DNA of 64,000 nt from Clavulina sp. PMI_390 (Eukaryota > Basidiomycota > Agaricomycetes > Cantharellales > Hydnaceae), in NCBI GenBank assembly GCA_015039315.1, contig WIDE01000006.1:112376-176375 (forward strand). The letters are read 5' to 3'. The stretch's first letter is position 1, and every line of letters starts with the position of its first letter. The notes beneath the pieces were generated by a model that saw only the letters and a list, made by a program, of their open reading frames with translations, searched no databases and was not told the origin of the DNA. Shown piece after piece: positions 24,292 to 36,648 of the stretch. The position numbers and the translations under genes were made by a program.

Positions 24292-25281
24292 TACACATTG
24301 CGATAGATCGACAGTGGGACCCTAATACTCACTCGCCGCTGCTCTGAGGTACACCGATCAGGGTATCATTTTTTTCGCATTGGGTACCAGCCATGGTGTA
24401 AGGAAAACGATCGGAAATCGGCCCTAAGCCTTGTGTTTGGCGTAAATCATGATCATGAGAAGGACGACCAGTGGTATCTGGTCACCCTTCGTCGGCTGTA
24501 AGCTCGAGGGTCGTTTCACAAAGTCATTATCAGACAAAGAGTTTCCGGAATTGCTTGTCGACCCCTTAGCGTTCATATCATTAGATTGGTGGTCCTGCAG
24601 TTACTCCAATTGCAGCTCAGGAGCAGTGGGACTTTGCAGCACCATAATAGTCTATTTCTCAACTCTTAGCGATGAAAGTTGCGGTATATCTCCCATACAT
24701 GAATAATGCATCATTGAGTCATCCTTGTCGAGGAGGGGAAAACAAGGATACCAACTGACTTGAGATCAACCCGACGAAGTTCAAGGCACATACCATTCCC
24801 AACGAGTTCCGACACCATCCCGGATTAATTATTTGAAATGCCGTCAGTAATTTGGTGCCACAAGAGAAAGCGTAATTTAGAGTTCCTCGATTGATGTATT
24901 ATAGAGGTCACAGTTATTATTGACAGCCAATTGTTTTGGTATGTTTACGTGTCAATCGGCGGAACTCTGGGTTCCACGTCAAGTTGCAAAAGGCTTCAAC
25001 AGCCTCCCAACTTGTGGTGCTAGGAATCCGAGGAGACAGCACATGTATGTGTATCGCACTCACTTTTTCGCAAAGGTTGCCCTGATGATTACTTCCGGTT
25101 CTAGGCTGACTGCTATCTGTATGCTTCTCTGAGAGTTTTGGTGAATCTTGAACAAGTCGACAGCACAGAGGAGACCCTTCCTTCACTTACAACCTGATTT
25201 AATACATTTTGGGGTTCCTATTTCCGCTCGGTTAGTTACTCATTCATCTTTCCTCAAACATGCCCAAATCGCGTCCACTGA
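24292..25281. other. Intergenic region
   Basis: About 1 kb between F-box copy 2 and the EOS1-like gene. Short open frames have no recognisable content. It holds a 3' flank and the EOS1-like promoter. Confidence 0.55.
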
Positions 25282-27684
25282 ATGGACCCGCCTTATGCTC
25301 AAAGCTTTCAGCCTCATAAGCAGCCACATCAAATGTCTTCTGGTCATAGTCACCACTTGGAGAGGCGGGGCTCTCAGCAATCGCGATCCAGAAGTAACAC
25401 CGTACAGGCCGCACAAAATCTTCGCCAACTTTCGACCATTCACCAGGGGCAGAGTCAAACCGTAGGAAATGGCTACATCTCACCATCTTCCTCCTCATCA
25501 GGGAGCAGTAGCGGAACAGTGACGCTCGATAATACACCCGTATCCGTTTCTGGGGCATCGACGCCTCTACGCATGAGCTCGCGACCACCTTCGCGCACGA
25601 ATTCACCAGTACAGATGCTTTCGACGTCATTGCCTCATAATCTTGGGGTTGTACCACCTCAATTTACATCATCCTCTTCCACTCCTTCACAATCAGGGCT
25701 ACCTCTGAATGCTCCTTCGCCTTCGCATGCCGCTGCTTCAGTTCCTGCCTATGCCGCGCCGAGGATGCGCTCACAATCCACAGCGTCTATCGTTCCTTCT
25801 TCCCCCTCTACCCAACCTTCTTCCTCCCCCACTGTGCACCACGCTGTGCCAAATTCTATCCCGCATGCTGCACCACAGCATACGTTCTCCAGTCCTCAGA
25901 TGTTCGCAGCAGGCCCTGGGGCCTATTTTGCATACCCTTTCTTTCCACATCCCATGACTGCTCAAGCTGGTGCCGCTGCTCCTTCTGCAGGAGAAATGGA
26001 CGCTGCCCTGTCCGGATTACGAGCTTCCTACTCATCACCTCATCTCCCTTATATGCTGGTACAGGCACAAGCCCAAGCACAGGCCCAGGCTCACGCTCAA
26101 GCACAAGCACAAGCTCAGGCCCAAGCCCAGGCTGTGGCTGCTCAGGCACAAACCCAGACTGCCCAAGGTGCACCACCACCTTATGGCTACCCTTATTCCT
26201 TTCCCCCTTCTACCCAACTTCCGACAAATCCTCCTTCAGCACCCACACCTCAACCTATCGCTTCTACGTCATCAGCCACTCTTCCGGCACCAATAGCGAT
26301 CCCCGCTCGCTCTATTGCGTCTTCGTCATCATCTCCTTCAATTTCCCCGACGATGCCCAATAATCCTCGCCGTCGACGACCTTTCCAACCAGAAGAGGAT
26401 TACGACTACTCCACTGAGGACCCATATTTCGACGATGATCTCTCTGAAGATGATCGCTCGACAGATCGTGGGGCCTCATTCGGCTCTCAGCCAACGTCGA
26501 GCGGAGCAAGACATCATCGTCGTAGAACAGCATCACCAGTGAACTTCCGAGAACGAAGCCCTGAAACAGATTTCACTGATTTTGCTGACGAGAGGGAGCA
26601 GATTGCTATAAACCATTCAAGGAGAATAAAGCATAAGCGAAGTGCCGTAGTAGTGGAAACCGAGTTGGAGACTGATGACTCTGTACGTGCTTCCTTCTTG
26701 GTTGCTATGCTGCGCTTGCATTAACCATGCAGAACTCTCTCTAGTCACGGCCTCCTGCCTTCACGCGGCGAGGTGCTTCACCCATCTATGGTGCCCATAC
26801 GCGACGGCAACCATCGTTTCGCACACGGCACCCTATACTTGTCCGCATGTTCCCTCCAGTCATTCTGGCGTTTCGGCTATTGTCAATAATACCGGCCACG
26901 TTGGGATGCATATCTCTCGTGTGGAATCTGGCTGACAGTAGCCAGCATCTACCTCAGAATTCAAGGGTGGATTACTTTGTTGCTTTACTCTGGGTACGTC
27001 AGAGTCTCTCATGCTAAAGCCACTATCTATCCACTCTAATGCCGGATATAGGCGATGTTGACGGCACACCAATGCCTAGCTTTCACAAATGGGCTGTTTC
27101 TCCGATGGAAGGCTTATTATCCTCTCGTTCCCACTCTCATCCGACTACTCGCTCTACAAGCTATCTGCTGGCCCGCAACCCACTTTACCCTCATCACATT
27201 TGATCACAGCAAACGCCCCCTTATCTGTTGGACCATCATTGGGACCACAACTTGTGTTTCTCGTTCTATCCAAATCTGGGCCACCTCCAATCTTGTAGCG
27301 ACCTATGCCGCTATCGCTACCCCTTCATCAATAGGGGCGTCATCCCCTCCCTATTCCCAGAGCGTTTCCTACTCGAACCTTGCGGCTGCGCTGCGCGAGG
27401 AGCGTCGACGTCGTGAGGCACAGGAGGACGAGCGAGGGCGAACGCGCAAGTGGATGTCAAGCGTGACTTTCGGCATTGGGACGACGGGCGGGATTGGGAC
27501 ACCTGGAGGTATCCCCGTCAAGAAACGCTTCTGGGACTGGCGTGAAATTGGGCTGAAAGGCGCACTTCCGGCAGCCGTACTGTACTTTGTCATGGCCTGG
27601 GCGCTGCTGCTGAAGAGAGAGTGGGAGGCTCTCACTGGGCAATGGCCTGCAAGACCTCGAGTTGGAGCTGACCCAGCATTCTAA
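25282..27684 (+). CDS. EOS1: EOS1-like N-glycosylation/ER membrane protein with long low-complexity N-terminus
   Basis: Three exons: 25282-26682, 26745-26993 and 27052-27684, giving 760 codons plus TAA. The C-terminal third (from about residue 500) is the EOS1 domain: hydrophobic segments around RLLSIIPATLG, VDYFVALLWAML, the LQAICWPATHF block and an IIGTTTCVSRSIQIW-type block, then a last membrane segment near the C-terminus. Yeast Eos1 is an ER membrane protein linked to N-glycosylation and oxidative stress tolerance. The first 500 residues are Ser/Pro/Ala/Gln-rich, with a Gln-Ala repeat (residues about 263-290), then an acidic Tyr/Asp stretch and Arg-rich patches. This part is much longer than yeast Eos1. 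The start is the first ATG of the open frame. A shorter start is possible but would leave a long open frame unused. Confidence 0.82.
26067..26155 (+). repeat. In-frame Gln-Ala dipeptide repeat
   Basis: Imperfect hexanucleotide repeats encode alternating Gln and Ala with one His interruption, inside the N-terminal half of the EOS1-like protein. Codons vary between units, which points to selection on the protein or an old expansion. Confidence 0.85.
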
Positions 27685-29089
27685 GGCTGCGCCCATTCTC
27701 CTTATCATTCTACAGTTGAAGTTGCAGCTTCGCTGGTGGGACGTGGCAGCACCTGTTGGGTATGTTGCTGCCAACTCCAGTTGCCTGTTTACGGCATTCT
27801 CTAGGGATCTCCTCCATAGTAGTATCCCCTGTTTTTCTTTTATTGACGCGGGGTCATTTTTCGCTCGTTACTTCTAAATGTTGTCGTTTCCAATCGTTGA
27901 TCTAGGTCTCTCCATTCTATCGTCACATCTTCACGACTATCTGTATACCCGCAAGCAATCTAGTCGCCTCCTTTGTCTCTAATGCCCTCAGCACTCTTGT
28001 TCTCATATGACTGCGACATGATACCAGACCGGTACTGTGCACCTCTAAGGATTGTGACGCCTGCGCCATTTGCACTCACTCGTCCATAAGACACACCGAG
28101 GAATGGGTGTGCTCTCATCACATGCTAATCGCCATCCTATCATTCGACCTAATGCAGCACTCACCGATAAGATATCACATGGCTGACAGCGGTTTCACGA
28201 TAGCGGTGAGCCCGCTATCGAGCCATTGTTTCAGTGACGTCCTCGAGCTCGGGTCTTATCACGATGATTTTCATATCGATGATCCATTTTGGTCAATCAG
28301 CTCATGGCACTTAAGCCCGCCCAATGAGGGTGTCTATTATATCAAAGGGTGACATGGTCGTATTCATCCCGGATCTCATCTCGCTACTGGCTTAGCCCTC
28401 TATACGTTATGAACTAACGGGCCCATGCATGAACTGCGAGAATGTATGCCCGCGTGAAGCTTCTTTGTCGGATGATCCATGCGCACTTGGCTATCCGTGT
28501 CGAAGCATGAGCCATTAATCTCGCTGAATTGCCCCTTCTGCGAAACTGCGCACAAGGGCATCATGTCATTTAAGCACAAACTCGCTCATTTGATGTCCCA
28601 GGTTCACGAGGGCTAGAGGGGAGGGATCAGTACGATGAGTGGGCGAGGCGATCCGACGCGTATTGACAGGACAACATCATGATTGGTACGTGTTATGTGG
28701 GGGATGGATGATACAATGCGGTTAAAATCTAGCCCATGTACTAGGGGGGGAACAATTATGCCTGCGATCGTAAAAGAGGGAGCTCGAAAAATGGACAACG
28801 AGTTCCGGCAGGGAAAAACAACTCTACTACAAGAAAGCAGGCAAGCCAATGGATTATGAAGGTACATTGAATGTGTGAAGTAAAGTGAGTAAGCAGTTTG
28901 GAGTTGAAGAGAAAGGACAAAAAAGGATGATGATGGAAGGAGTCAGCACGTGAACAAGATCCGACGTCAATGATCTACTAGAATGTGAAAGCGTCTTGAC
29001 CAAAGAACCATAGCAGAGGATAGCGGACAAATGAATCGTGGGAAGGGAAAAGCAGGCGGATGAGGGCTAAGGAAGGAAGGGGGGCGCAT
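27685..29089. other. Intergenic region between convergent genes
   Basis: The EOS1-like gene and desaturase 2 converge here, so this should be mostly 3' UTR and spacer. No coding exons, RNA genes or clear repeats were seen. Confidence 0.55.
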
Positions 29090-30782
29090 TTACTGGGGGG
29101 CAGGGGGGAACTCCTCGCCGACCTGCTTGCGGTGGGGAACACCCTTCTTGCCGTGGTAGAAGACAACATCACCGGTGTCCTCAATGAAGAGGCACTCGCT
29201 GAAGGAGCGGTACAGAGCACGGAAAGTGTTGGAGCTGTCGTAGTTGTAGTCATCACCGAGGACCTTCCTGAGAGCAGCGGTAGCCTCCTGGCCGTTCCCT
29301 GTTTATGATCGAGGAAGAGGAACTCAGATTCTGTTGCATTATTTAGAAAAGGAAAATCGTGACTCACAGTGGGGGATGGAAGAGATCAAGTGGTGGGCAA
29401 CGTGGTCGTGCGAGACGTTGTGCAGGAAGAAGCGACCGATCCAGCCGAGCAGAGGACGATCAATGGTGGTGATGGCGCCGCGAACGAACGTCCAGGTATC
29501 CTTGCGGAAGTGGGGCATGGTGGGGTCGGTGTGGTGGAGGTAGGTGAGCATGACAATCCAGTGGTTGGCCAACAGGTAGGGGATGGTGTAGTACTTGACG
29601 ACGGTGGGGAGGCTGGTGGCGTAGACGGCGGCCCAGGTGAGAGCGGTCATGACACCGAGACCGATATCAGAGATGATAATGTGCCAGAATTCCTCCTTCT
29701 TGAACAGGGGCGAGTAGGGAGAGTAGTGCTGTGATCACATAATCGAGCCCATCAGTTTGGTATTCAGGATCCGTCAATGTGATTTCCTTACGTTGGTGTA
29801 GCCGGGGTAGAGCTCCCTGTTGCCGAGCGCGTTGTAAGCGAAGTAAGCCTGCATGCCGACTGCCTGCATGAAGATGATGCGGACGAGGGTGAAGATGGGG
29901 GTCTCCTCGAACATTTCCTATTGAAATGAGAGAAGGCGGATCATCAGCGATGACAAAATAAGACTTGGCGTAATGGCGGTGCAACGCACAGCGAGCTCGT
30001 TCTTGGTGATCTTGTCGGCGGTGGGCAGCTTAAGTTCCGAGCGGGTAGCGGGGACGAAGTTCTCATCGCGCTCAATGGAACCGGTGGACTTGTGGTGCAA
30101 GTGGTGAGATGCCCTCCAGGCGTAGTAGGGGACGAACAGGAAGGTGTGGAGCGTGAAACCGACGACGTGGTTCACCCAGCTGTGTGCGGCAAGGACGTTG
30201 TGACCGGCCTGTAATAGTGTTGGGAATCCATCGTCAGCTCGCCGATCGTGAAGTCGCCGACATGGGAGGCGGCGTCGAAAACCATGCAAAAAACGCCGAC
30301 GGCACCCACCTCGTGACCCAGGACCCAAAGACCACCCCATGCAAGACCTTGCCACCACCAGTAGGTTGCCCACAGAGTCCACTTAGCAGCGAACTGAGTC
30401 CACTCTCCCTGAGGAGCAAGAGTCTCGACAAATGGATCGATGTAGGTGGCAGCGTACTATGTATGCGATGTTGAGGGTCAGACCAACTACAGAACTGTCA
30501 AGAGGAGATGGAGGAAGACGTACGAAGAAGACGATGGCGAAGGCCATGTCGCGAGCGACGACCGAGAGACCCTTGAGAGTGCTCTTCTCATAGAGGCGTT
30601 TTGGGATAGCTTCGTGGATCTGCTTCAAGGTGACCTGGGGGATCTTGTAGTCAGTCGCCATTCGCTTCTTGTACCTAGATGAGATGCAAGAGTGAGCATG
30701 ATGCTGCTAGCAATGAGGTTTAGAGAATGAGTGCTTACTCGGGGCCATCGTAGAGGGGACTGAGGCCTTTGATTGTGTCCAT
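29090..30782 (-). CDS. FAD2-type (delta-12 or delta-15) membrane fatty acid desaturase, copy 2
   Basis: Seven exons on the minus strand: 30739-30782, 30524-30674, 30310-30456, 29990-30208, 29792-29917, 29368-29728 and 29090-29298. They sum to 418 codons plus TAA. The histidine boxes are HEAGH (split by the intron at 30209-30309), HHLHH and HDHVAHH. The N-terminal block matches copy 1 (QIHEAIPKRLYEKSTLKGL versus EIHAAVPKHLHERKSLTSL). The protein would be an ER di-iron desaturase using phospholipid-bound acyl chains. Copy 1 and copy 2 differ at many core positions and in exon structure, so they may have split functions, for example omega-6 versus omega-3. Sequence alone cannot decide. Confidence 0.93.
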
Positions 30783-31996
30783 GTCGGTGTGGGTGTCGGT
30801 TGAGGAAGGAAAGGAAAGGTGAGTGAGTCGTGAGATGAGTGACTTTCCGCATCGAGCCCAAGGGTATTTGAAGGTCCTGTACAGGTGTGGTGTGATGGGT
30901 GACAAGACATTTGCGAACGGACCTTGCGGGTATGTCCATGTGAATAGGACCTCCGAGACGAGAACAATTAATGAAATAATGGGCTCATCAATTGCCTGTA
31001 GAGTCGGAGGAAGCGCTGCAAGTAGCGTCTGACACCGTCGGCGCACTGCTGATCCTAGAATTAACGAAAGGCGGCCAGCATCATCACGACCAATGGTGCA
31101 TATGATTTCAAAGGCAAGAGTCGACGAGCTTTGAGCAGCATTTGTCCGCACACCTCCAAGGATCGATGCGTTAATTCAAAGATATGATGGGATCGAACGG
31201 ATGAGCACAAGCGCTGTTTAATCACGGTTGGCGCTGCAGGAAGACAACCTGGGCTGAACACGATAGGGTCGTCCGACGGGTAGTGAACGTTCTCACTATC
31301 AACAGGCAGAAATCAATGCAAACTCCATCTCCTGAATGAAAGGTTGCTATTCGTCGCTCATGCGTATCTCAGCCACATCCGAACGAGGCCTTGCTTGTCG
31401 CTGTTGTGGTGGGGGGAGGCAAGGCAGTGAGATATGAATAGTCCCCCGAAGATCCGACATGGGGCCCAAGTTTAAGCACCAAGATGTGAGATTGACGAAC
31501 GCGCCCGTTCATCCCGATTAGACAAACAGTATAAGGTTGTTAAACAAAGCGCATAGGATCATTGCATGTGAAACGTTCATCCGACGCATCCTAGAGGCTC
31601 CTTGCTCCTCCCAATCCGTGCGCGATTACAATTCGCGCCGAGGACGTTCCTACGCGCACGGAGGATATTCGATCTTGCCGTCGAGCGCAAGGAATCAGTT
31701 TATCTTCCGATTTATCCCGCGTGAGCATCGCGATGCTTGTTTTTTTTGGAAACCAAGTTGTGGCCAAGGCGTGTGGAGGCGTGGGGCAACAAGTGTCAAC
31801 AGTTCCCAGGGTTGATAGGTCTTTGCGCCCTCCTCTGGAACATGGGAATTGATTTTGGGAGGCCGATGGGAAGTGTACAATGGCATATCCCCTCTTGTTA
31901 GATGTAAACATATAGTTCCCCGACCACGCGTCTGTACGAGTCTCCTTTTGCCTCTCCTCGTCTCCGCCACCACCACTCCTACTGCCCGTAGCAGCA
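30783..31996. other. Divergent intergenic/promoter region
   Basis: This separates desaturase 2 (minus) and the alpha/beta hydrolase (plus) and so holds both promoters. The last 70 nt before 31997 are pyrimidine-rich. No gene was recognised. Confidence 0.55.
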
Positions 31997-33780
31997 ATGG
32001 GCGCGTTCTTCTCGATCCTGTCTTGGCTCTTCTCCGACCCCAGAGGGGCAAATCGGGGAGCACCGTTCCTCTATCTCCCTACGACACCCGCCTTCTTGGC
32101 TCGTAAGACGACTGAAAAATCTGGCGGACCGGGCGATCCTACATGCACCGGGACGGAAGTGTCTTTGGCTGAGTTTTTGACGGAACGCTGTCCAAGCTTC
32201 ATGAAACCCTACGTACCCACTTGGTGGCTGCCAAAGTGAGTGCTCTCCGACTTTTGCGCTGTTTATTTCCCCAAAAAATGCGCTAATAGAGTTCAAATAT
32301 TACTAGTGGACACTTCCAAACCATCTGGTGCGCTCTTGGGGATTTCGAGAAGGATGACATCGTGCCGTACAAACGAACGCTGCTCACTGTTCCCGATGGC
32401 GGTCAAATGTTCGTCGTTGTTCCGCGGGTCTCACATTCTTGATTTCATTCTAAATCTTCGCCGCTACCTTGGGCTCCGTTGCGTAGGGGCCTTGACTGGG
32501 CCGAGCCTGAAGGCGAGGACCTCCCTGCAAATACCCCAATCATCGTCGTTCTCCATGGCCTCACCGGAGGCTCGTATGAACCATACGTGAGAACCGTGCT
32601 TAGTGTCGCGTGCAAATCCAAATCTGAAGGCGGCCTGGGGTATCGCGCTTGCGTTATGAATTTCCGCGGATGTAAGTATCTTTCTGATCCCTCGTGATGA
32701 TTCCTCCTTTTCGGCACGCCGCTGAATGTCCTGTTTTTGCATCCTCTGCGCCGATCTCCTTTGCGCCCTGCGCCTCTCTACGATGGGATGGGAACTTTAG
32801 GCGCTGGCGTCGAGCTGTTGACTGCTCAACATTTCTCAGGCGGCTATACGGGAGACATCCGAACTGCGTTGCTGTACATCTCCGGGCTCTATCCTGATGC
32901 ACCTCTCCTTGGTATTGGTTTCTCATTGGGAGCGAACGTCCTTACCCTCCTCGTCAACGAGGATGGCGAGGACTGCCGCTTGACCTCTGCTTGCGTCATG
33001 GCATGCCCATGGGACAACGTGAAGAATAGTGACAAGTAAGTTCGGCATGATATATAATAAACCACCCTGCACTGCTGACGTCGCAATCCTCTACGGCCCA
33101 ACTCGCACCATAGACTCGAAAAGCGATGGATCAACCATGCTATCTACTCAAAAGCTATGGGAGGTACCCTTATTGCCCTCTTTAACCGTGGCGCAGCCAA
33201 GATTGCAACATTCGATAACCCGAGTGCCATTACACCTCACCTTGCTGCTCTCATGGCGATGAAGAACCCCGACTTCATCGATGTCAACCGTCACTTCACC
33301 TCCATCATGGGTGGATCCTCCCCTCCGTTCCCATTCCCCACCGTCGAGGCATACTATAAATGGTCATCAGCAGACAAATCTCTCGACAAGATCCGCATCC
33401 CATTCCTCGCCCTCAACGCGCTTGACGACCCCATCGTGGCAGAGATCCCTCTGCAAGAAGCAGGCAAGAACCCCATGGTCGGCTTTGTCGTCACTGAAAA
33501 GGGTGGTCATCTTGGATGGTTCGTGGGAGGCGGTTTCCTCGGCCGTGGTGCGCCCATCAAGAAGTGGCACGTCCAGCCGCTTTGCGAGTGGTTCCAGGCA
33601 ATCACGAGCGACTATGTGGAGTCGAGGCCGAACAAGAACAGAGGCAAGGCTAGGTTCGTCAACGAAGAGGGCTTCACGATGGAGGAGGGCAGTGGGCCGT
33701 TCGTGGGCTTCAAGGTCAAGTCGGTTGGAGTGCCCGTCGTCGACTCTGGCCCTGCCTCTGGTCAAGTGAAGGGGCTGTAA
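31997..33780 (+). CDS. YheT/EMB8-type alpha/beta hydrolase (ABHD1/3-like)
   Basis: Five exons: 31997-32235, 32307-32408, 32487-32671, 32801-33035 and 33114-33780, giving 475 codons plus TAA. Diagnostic blocks of the YheT family are present: GHFQTIW (split by intron 1), HGLTGGS, NFRGC and AGVEL joined across intron 3, GYTGDIRTAL, and the nucleophile elbow GFSLGAN. The acid residue is probably in NALDDPIV and the catalytic His in GGHLGW. Family members act on phospholipids, esters or acyl chains (yeast Eeb1/Eht1 and human ABHD3 are relatives). The exact substrate here is unknown. The short N-terminal hydrophobic stretch (FFSILSWLF) could act as a membrane anchor. Confidence 0.92.
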
Positions 33781-34144
33781 ATGGTGCCGCTGCTGCCGAT
33801 CCTCATAAGTCTAGAGTGGAGAAAAGTGGACGATTTTGCGTGCTAAATTTTGTGTATTTGTTGTACAGCCATTTCTGACGTTAGAGACTAAGTTTTTGCT
33901 CACTGAATTCAAGTTTACTATTGTTACTCTGTCACAATACTGGAAGGTGCTTCTCGGCGCAGAAACTTCATTATCCAATCTCGACCTAAAAAGGTATCGG
34001 CACAAAGTAACTGAATCAGTTCCATCTGACATCCTATTCGTTCGAGGTCGGAGCACGCCCTCCGGGCCTGGTTGCTGCTGTCAACTTCCTACCAACATCA
34101 TCGCATCAACCGTGTTCTCTTTCAGACTCATAATAAGCGGAACA
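33781..34144. other. Intergenic region / 5' leader
   Basis: This is the hydrolase 3' flank and the leader of the next gene. A frame is open from 33836 into the next gene, but its sequence is unlike coding sequence, so it is treated as leader. Confidence 0.5.
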
Positions 34145-35491
34145 ATGACAAAAGGATCGATTAATTTCGAGGACAAATGTCCCTTCGATATCCTCTTCCT
34201 AATCCTCGAGCTCCTCGATCGACCCTCTGTTCGAACCCTCAATGCCACCAGTCGCTATTTGAGAGGGGCTACGGAGTCAAAAGTGTTCTCTACATATACT
34301 CTCGAGACGTATGGAGGTGTAGGTGGTGATCTCCTCGCGCGATCCGAGGCTATCCTTCAAGGAAATCGTGCCGAGTTCGTCACATCATGCTATCTGACCA
34401 TCGATGGGCGCGTCCCACGACAGTCCAATCACCCTCAATCAGGACCTACTTTTTCCTCTGACCCGTTCAGCAATGATGACGCTACAATCCTAAAGCGCTC
34501 GCAGCGACTCGCTGCCCTTCGAGCAATGAAGAATCTCAAACGACTCACCATAGCAGTTCATCTGCTCGACAATGTTGACTGCGGGAATCTTTTGCACGGT
34601 CTTCTGAACTCCATTGGCGGTGCAGATAGTGTATACATTCCTCCCTTTCAGCTTCAGGCTTTCTGCACGGATGCTATACTCCCCATTGTTTCCGATTTCA
34701 TCCGCTCCCAATCGTCCTCTCTCCTTTCCCTCACCCTTCCCACTACCTACAAGTATCATCCTCTCTCCAGTGATCTCCCAAAACTTGCATCTATCGAAGG
34801 GCCTGGAGAACTCGTTTCGCGTGTGGCTCCGAAACGGCCTCTTCAACGAGTGGTCATCACAGATAACGTCAACCAAAGTAGCTTTATTCGTCTACTTGAG
34901 AGCCTCAAGTCTTCGGGGACATATATTTCACCTGCTCTCACACGAGAACCCGTCGAGGCAGTCGCATCCGACTTATCGGCGTTATCGGTCTCTGGGGACA
35001 GCACTGCAGGTGGCTCGCCTTCTGGACCACCCAATAGTCCTTTTGATTTGACTATCAGACTTCTGGGCTATGAAGTGCGCTCCGTGATACTTGTATTGTA
35101 CATGGACATCCGTTCGCGTCTGGAGCATCTCAGGATGACGGTAGTAGATCCAACAGCAAGTGATGAAGCCTCTCCCGTCTATGCCGGCGACCTTCAAAAT
35201 TGGGTTTTCATCGGCGTGTTCGAGAAGCTGCGCTCCGCCTCCTTCAATTTGACGGGAGGGGGTTCCAGAGCTATCGTCGCTGAGATTACTGCTGGTAAAG
35301 AATCTATAAGAAGGACTCTTGCCGATACGACGGTGCTTCGCAAGATCGACTTCGCCGTAGATGATCAGGTCATGCTCAAGTATCGGCAGGAACCCGACCG
35401 TGAGTTGCCCGGCTTCTCCAGGTTGTGGCCGGAGAGCAAGTGGCTTTGGCAGAACTTACTGCCCGGAGAGAACCAACCCGACCCATTATAG
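34145..35491 (+). CDS. F-box-like protein, single exon
   Basis: An intronless frame of 448 codons plus stop from ATG 34145 (MTKGSINFED). The first 50 residues fit an F-box: CPFDILFLILELLDRPSVRTLNATSRYLR. The remainder has leucine-rich stretches (LKRLTIAVHLL, LLSLTLP) that may form an irregular repeat fold, plus a Ser/Pro/Gly-rich loop near residue 285. An F-box would place it as a Skp1-binding substrate adaptor. It is not a close copy of the tandem pair at 20011-24291. The frame is open upstream to 33836, but that stretch is rich in atypical residues and lies next to the preceding gene, so the later ATG was preferred. Confidence 0.72.
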   Translation: MTKGSINFEDKCPFDILFLILELLDRPSVRTLNATSRYLRGATESKVFSTYTLETYGGVGGDLLARSEAILQGNRAEFVTSCYLTIDGRVPRQSNHPQSGPTFSSDPFSNDDATILKRSQRLAALRAMKNLKRLTIAVHLLDNVDCGNLLHGLLNSIGGADSVYIPPFQLQAFCTDAILPIVSDFIRSQSSSLLSLTLPTTYKYHPLSSDLPKLASIEGPGELVSRVAPKRPLQRVVITDNVNQSSFIRLLESLKSSGTYISPALTREPVEAVASDLSALSVSGDSTAGGSPSGPPNSPFDLTIRLLGYEVRSVILVLYMDIRSRLEHLRMTVVDPTASDEASPVYAGDLQNWVFIGVFEKLRSASFNLTGGGSRAIVAEITAGKESIRRTLADTTVLRKIDFAVDDQVMLKYRQEPDRELPGFSRLWPESKWLWQNLLPGENQPDPL

Positions 35492-35896
35492 TCCGGTCGT
35501 AGCATAAACATCCCTCGCGATGAAGTAGCTGTTGATGGAGATAATGCTTGTTACTCTCGCTGTCCACTCACTTCCCACAATTCGGCCCAGTTGGCTTCAC
35601 CCTTGGTCTTGTGTCGTTGTACAATAGAGAAGGATGCCAACTACGCTTTCTCGTAAATTTCCCGACATCGCTCCGATCTGCTTGAGGAAAGCTCTGCTCA
35701 GATGTAGTAGAAGTGGTCGCGAACAAGGGGCCGGAAGTTTTTCGGATGATTCTCACGCCGAAGTACAGACCAAACCATCTATTATTTACTCATCCTCCCA
35801 GCGATCTTACTCTGAACACACTCTGCGCGTTAAAAACCGTCCCCGTTCGTTTCTCTGCTTTCAGCCATTTGCTCAAGCTCGCACCCCACTTGAACC
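35492..35896. other. Intergenic region
   Basis: Short spacer between the F-box-like gene and the acetyltransferase. It holds a 3' flank and a promoter, and nothing else was seen. Confidence 0.5.
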
Positions 35897-36648
35897 ATGA
35901 CAAATCAATTATACATTCGTCCAGCGACGCCAGCTGATGAAGCTGATGTATCTCGAATCTGCCTACTCACGGGAAATGCTGGTACCACAGCCGAGAGTGT
36001 TTACAGCATCCCAGAGCTTATTGGCCTTACATATGCTGTACCATACCTTCATGTACCCCACACGTTCTCATACGTGCTCGTCGCAACGCCCACTCCATCA
36101 CACCCATCCTCCCCCAACGAGTCCACCGGAAATGCCGCAGAACGCGTTATCGGCTACATTATTGGCACTACAGACACTTTGGCCTATTCAGCAGCTGCCC
36201 TTCGAGATTGGTGGCCAGTCCAGGCTGCCAAGTACCCCGTTGAGACTACTCCGGGTAATGCTGATGATAAGCGGTTGATGGGACTCTTCGCTAAACCTGA
36301 TGCATATGCGGAAGAGCTTGTTGCTAAAGGTGAGGCAGAACCATATCAGGTCTAGGGCAGCTGAACTAATATATACTTCACTCTTACTCCATTCAAGTGC
36401 CCGCCCATATGCACATCAACATCTTACCCGAAGCACAAGGCACCGGCTGGGGCAGGAGACTTATTGATACAGCTATCAACCATGTTCGTGGTGCTGGAGG
36501 AAGTGCAATCTTCCTTGGGATTGACCCTCGAAATGATCGAGCCCGTCAGTTCTACAAGCACGTAGGATTTAAGCACGAGCCTTCCACCCATGGGGAGAAT
36601 TATATTCTTCAGTTTAGTGACTGGAAAGCTCCGGCTCCGCTAAACTGA
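35897..36648 (+). CDS. GNAT-family N-acetyltransferase
   Basis: Two exons, 35897-36329 and 36398-36648, giving 227 codons plus TGA. The 68-nt intron uses the donor after VAK, not the later GT, because only this keeps frame. The start IRPATPADEADVSRIC is the typical GNAT first strand and helix. The acetyl-CoA loop is QGTGWGRRL (Q/RxxGxG/A), and the C-terminal NDRARQFYKHVGF block is the usual last strand-helix element. Such enzymes move an acetyl group from acetyl-CoA to an amine. The acceptor here is unknown. A likely insertion near residues 65-85 is Pro/Ser-rich. Confidence 0.9.

Noticed and set aside
32672..32800. Apparent reading-frame break in the alpha/beta hydrolase
   Set aside because: A 129-nt intron with acceptor at 32800 joins NFRGC to AGVEL in frame, so no frameshift is needed.
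33836..34144. N-terminal extension of the F-box-like gene
   Set aside because: The frame is open, but the sequence is unlike coding sequence and lies 55 nt after the previous stop. ATG 34145 gives the F-box near the N-terminus as expected.
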